Part shown: one piece after another, positions 63,911-64,000 of the stretch | How positions within the stretch are numbered: the first letter of the stretch is position 1 | Layout: every line of letters starts with the position of its first letter | Position numbers and translations under genes: made by a program | The notes under the pieces: model-generated | What the model was told of the DNA's origin: nothing | The model's database searches: none | What the model saw: only the letters and a program-made list of their open reading frames with translations | Origin: Caballeronia sp. dw_276 | Lineage (GTDB): Bacteria; Pseudomonadota; Gammaproteobacteria; Burkholderiales; Burkholderiaceae | Length of the DNA stretch: 64,000 nt | NCBI RefSeq assembly: GCF_018449635.1 | Contig: NZ_JAAVUV010000002.1 | Coordinates: 1-64,000 of the forward strand | Direction: 5' to 3'

Positions 63911-64000
63911 ATGGCAACCGGTAACGAATTTCAACCGCAGGCGTTGGGCGCAACCGCGCCGAGCGTCTCGAAGCTGGGCGCGGTTCTGCGCGTCACCAGC
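63911..64000 (+). CDS. tcuC: TcuC-like tricarballylate/citrate importer (partial)
   Basis: Only the first 30 codons are inside the window: MATGNEFQPQALGAT, then SKLGAVLRVTS. The end fits the cytosolic N-terminus of MFS citrate/tricarballylate:proton symporters of the TcuC type, and the position after tcuB agrees. ATG 63911 follows CCAGGAGAC. The remainder runs past the window edge. Confidence 0.7.
   Translation, partial: MATGNEFQPQALGATAPSVSKLGAVLRVTS

Overview
The window is a dense stretch of high-GC bacterial chromosome that looks like Burkholderiaceae (Paraburkholderia or Caballeronia type). This rests on gene content and style, not on a marker gene: a tcuRABC-type tricarballylate locus, a XenA-like ene-reductase, many LysR/GntR/AraC/MarR/LacI regulators paired with small catabolic operons, TTG and GTG starts, and ATGA stop/start overlaps. 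No rRNA, tRNA, CRISPR array, prophage or intact insertion sequence was seen. The region reads as metabolic accessory chromosome.

Layout. 0.2-6.4 kb: PAS-GGDEF cyclase, NepI-like MFS exporter, secreted DUF1254/DUF1214 protein, an HdeD-like membrane domain fused to a papain-like domain, and an Mpo1-like (DUF962) protein. 6.6-9.9 kb: AraC regulator, then a Sel1-repeat lipoprotein, a CsgG-like lipoprotein and a small secreted protein. 9.9-11.8 kb: ArsR regulator divergent from a XenA-like Old Yellow Enzyme. 12.0-18.6 kb: one minus-strand catabolic operon (MFS importer, FMN alpha-hydroxyacid dehydrogenase, PhyH dioxygenase, zinc alcohol dehydrogenase, MetX-like hydrolase, and a GntR regulator with two winged-helix domains). 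18.8-20.2 kb: LysR divergent from a cupin. 20.3-24.3 kb: a trans-3-hydroxy-L-proline module (dehydratase with a Cys/Thr pair, ketimine reductase-type enzyme, LivK-type binding protein, divergent FadR-type regulator). 24.3-28.8 kb: GFA protein, a 40-residue membrane peptide, response regulator and kinase, divergent from CcdA, a thioredoxin-like protein and Ohr. 28.9-34.7 kb: a complete RND efflux operon.

35.9-38.9 kb: PQQ-type sugar dehydrogenase with cytochrome c, haloacid dehalogenase, and CGNR regulator. 38.9-41.2 kb: alpha/beta hydrolases and an internally deleted SDR, with other deletion scars. 41.3-44.1 kb: sugar kinase and 3-epimerase, divergent from a LacI regulator over two matching palindromic operators. 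44.1-49.6 kb: two NTF2-like paralogues, MarR, and a dihydroxyacetophenone-dioxygenase-like cupin/SDR/MFS/SDR operon. 49.9-53.7 kb: MFS, a chemoreceptor tail remnant, and a 782-residue lipoprotein carrying a haem c motif. 54.7-59.0 kb: an iron/oxidative-stress block with a good Fur-box match, a frameshifted orfX-like gene, sodA, and a large PepSY-flavodoxin-FNR reductase. 59.3-64.0 kb: BrkB-family protein and tcuR-tcuA-tcuB, with the start of tcuC cut by the window edge.

The most novel-looking items are the PhyH/alpha-hydroxyacid operon with its tandem-HTH regulator, the HdeD-papain fusion, the haem lipoprotein, and the GFA/two-component/CcdA/Ohr divergon with its micro-peptide. All function calls come from reading motifs by eye. 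No database search was run.
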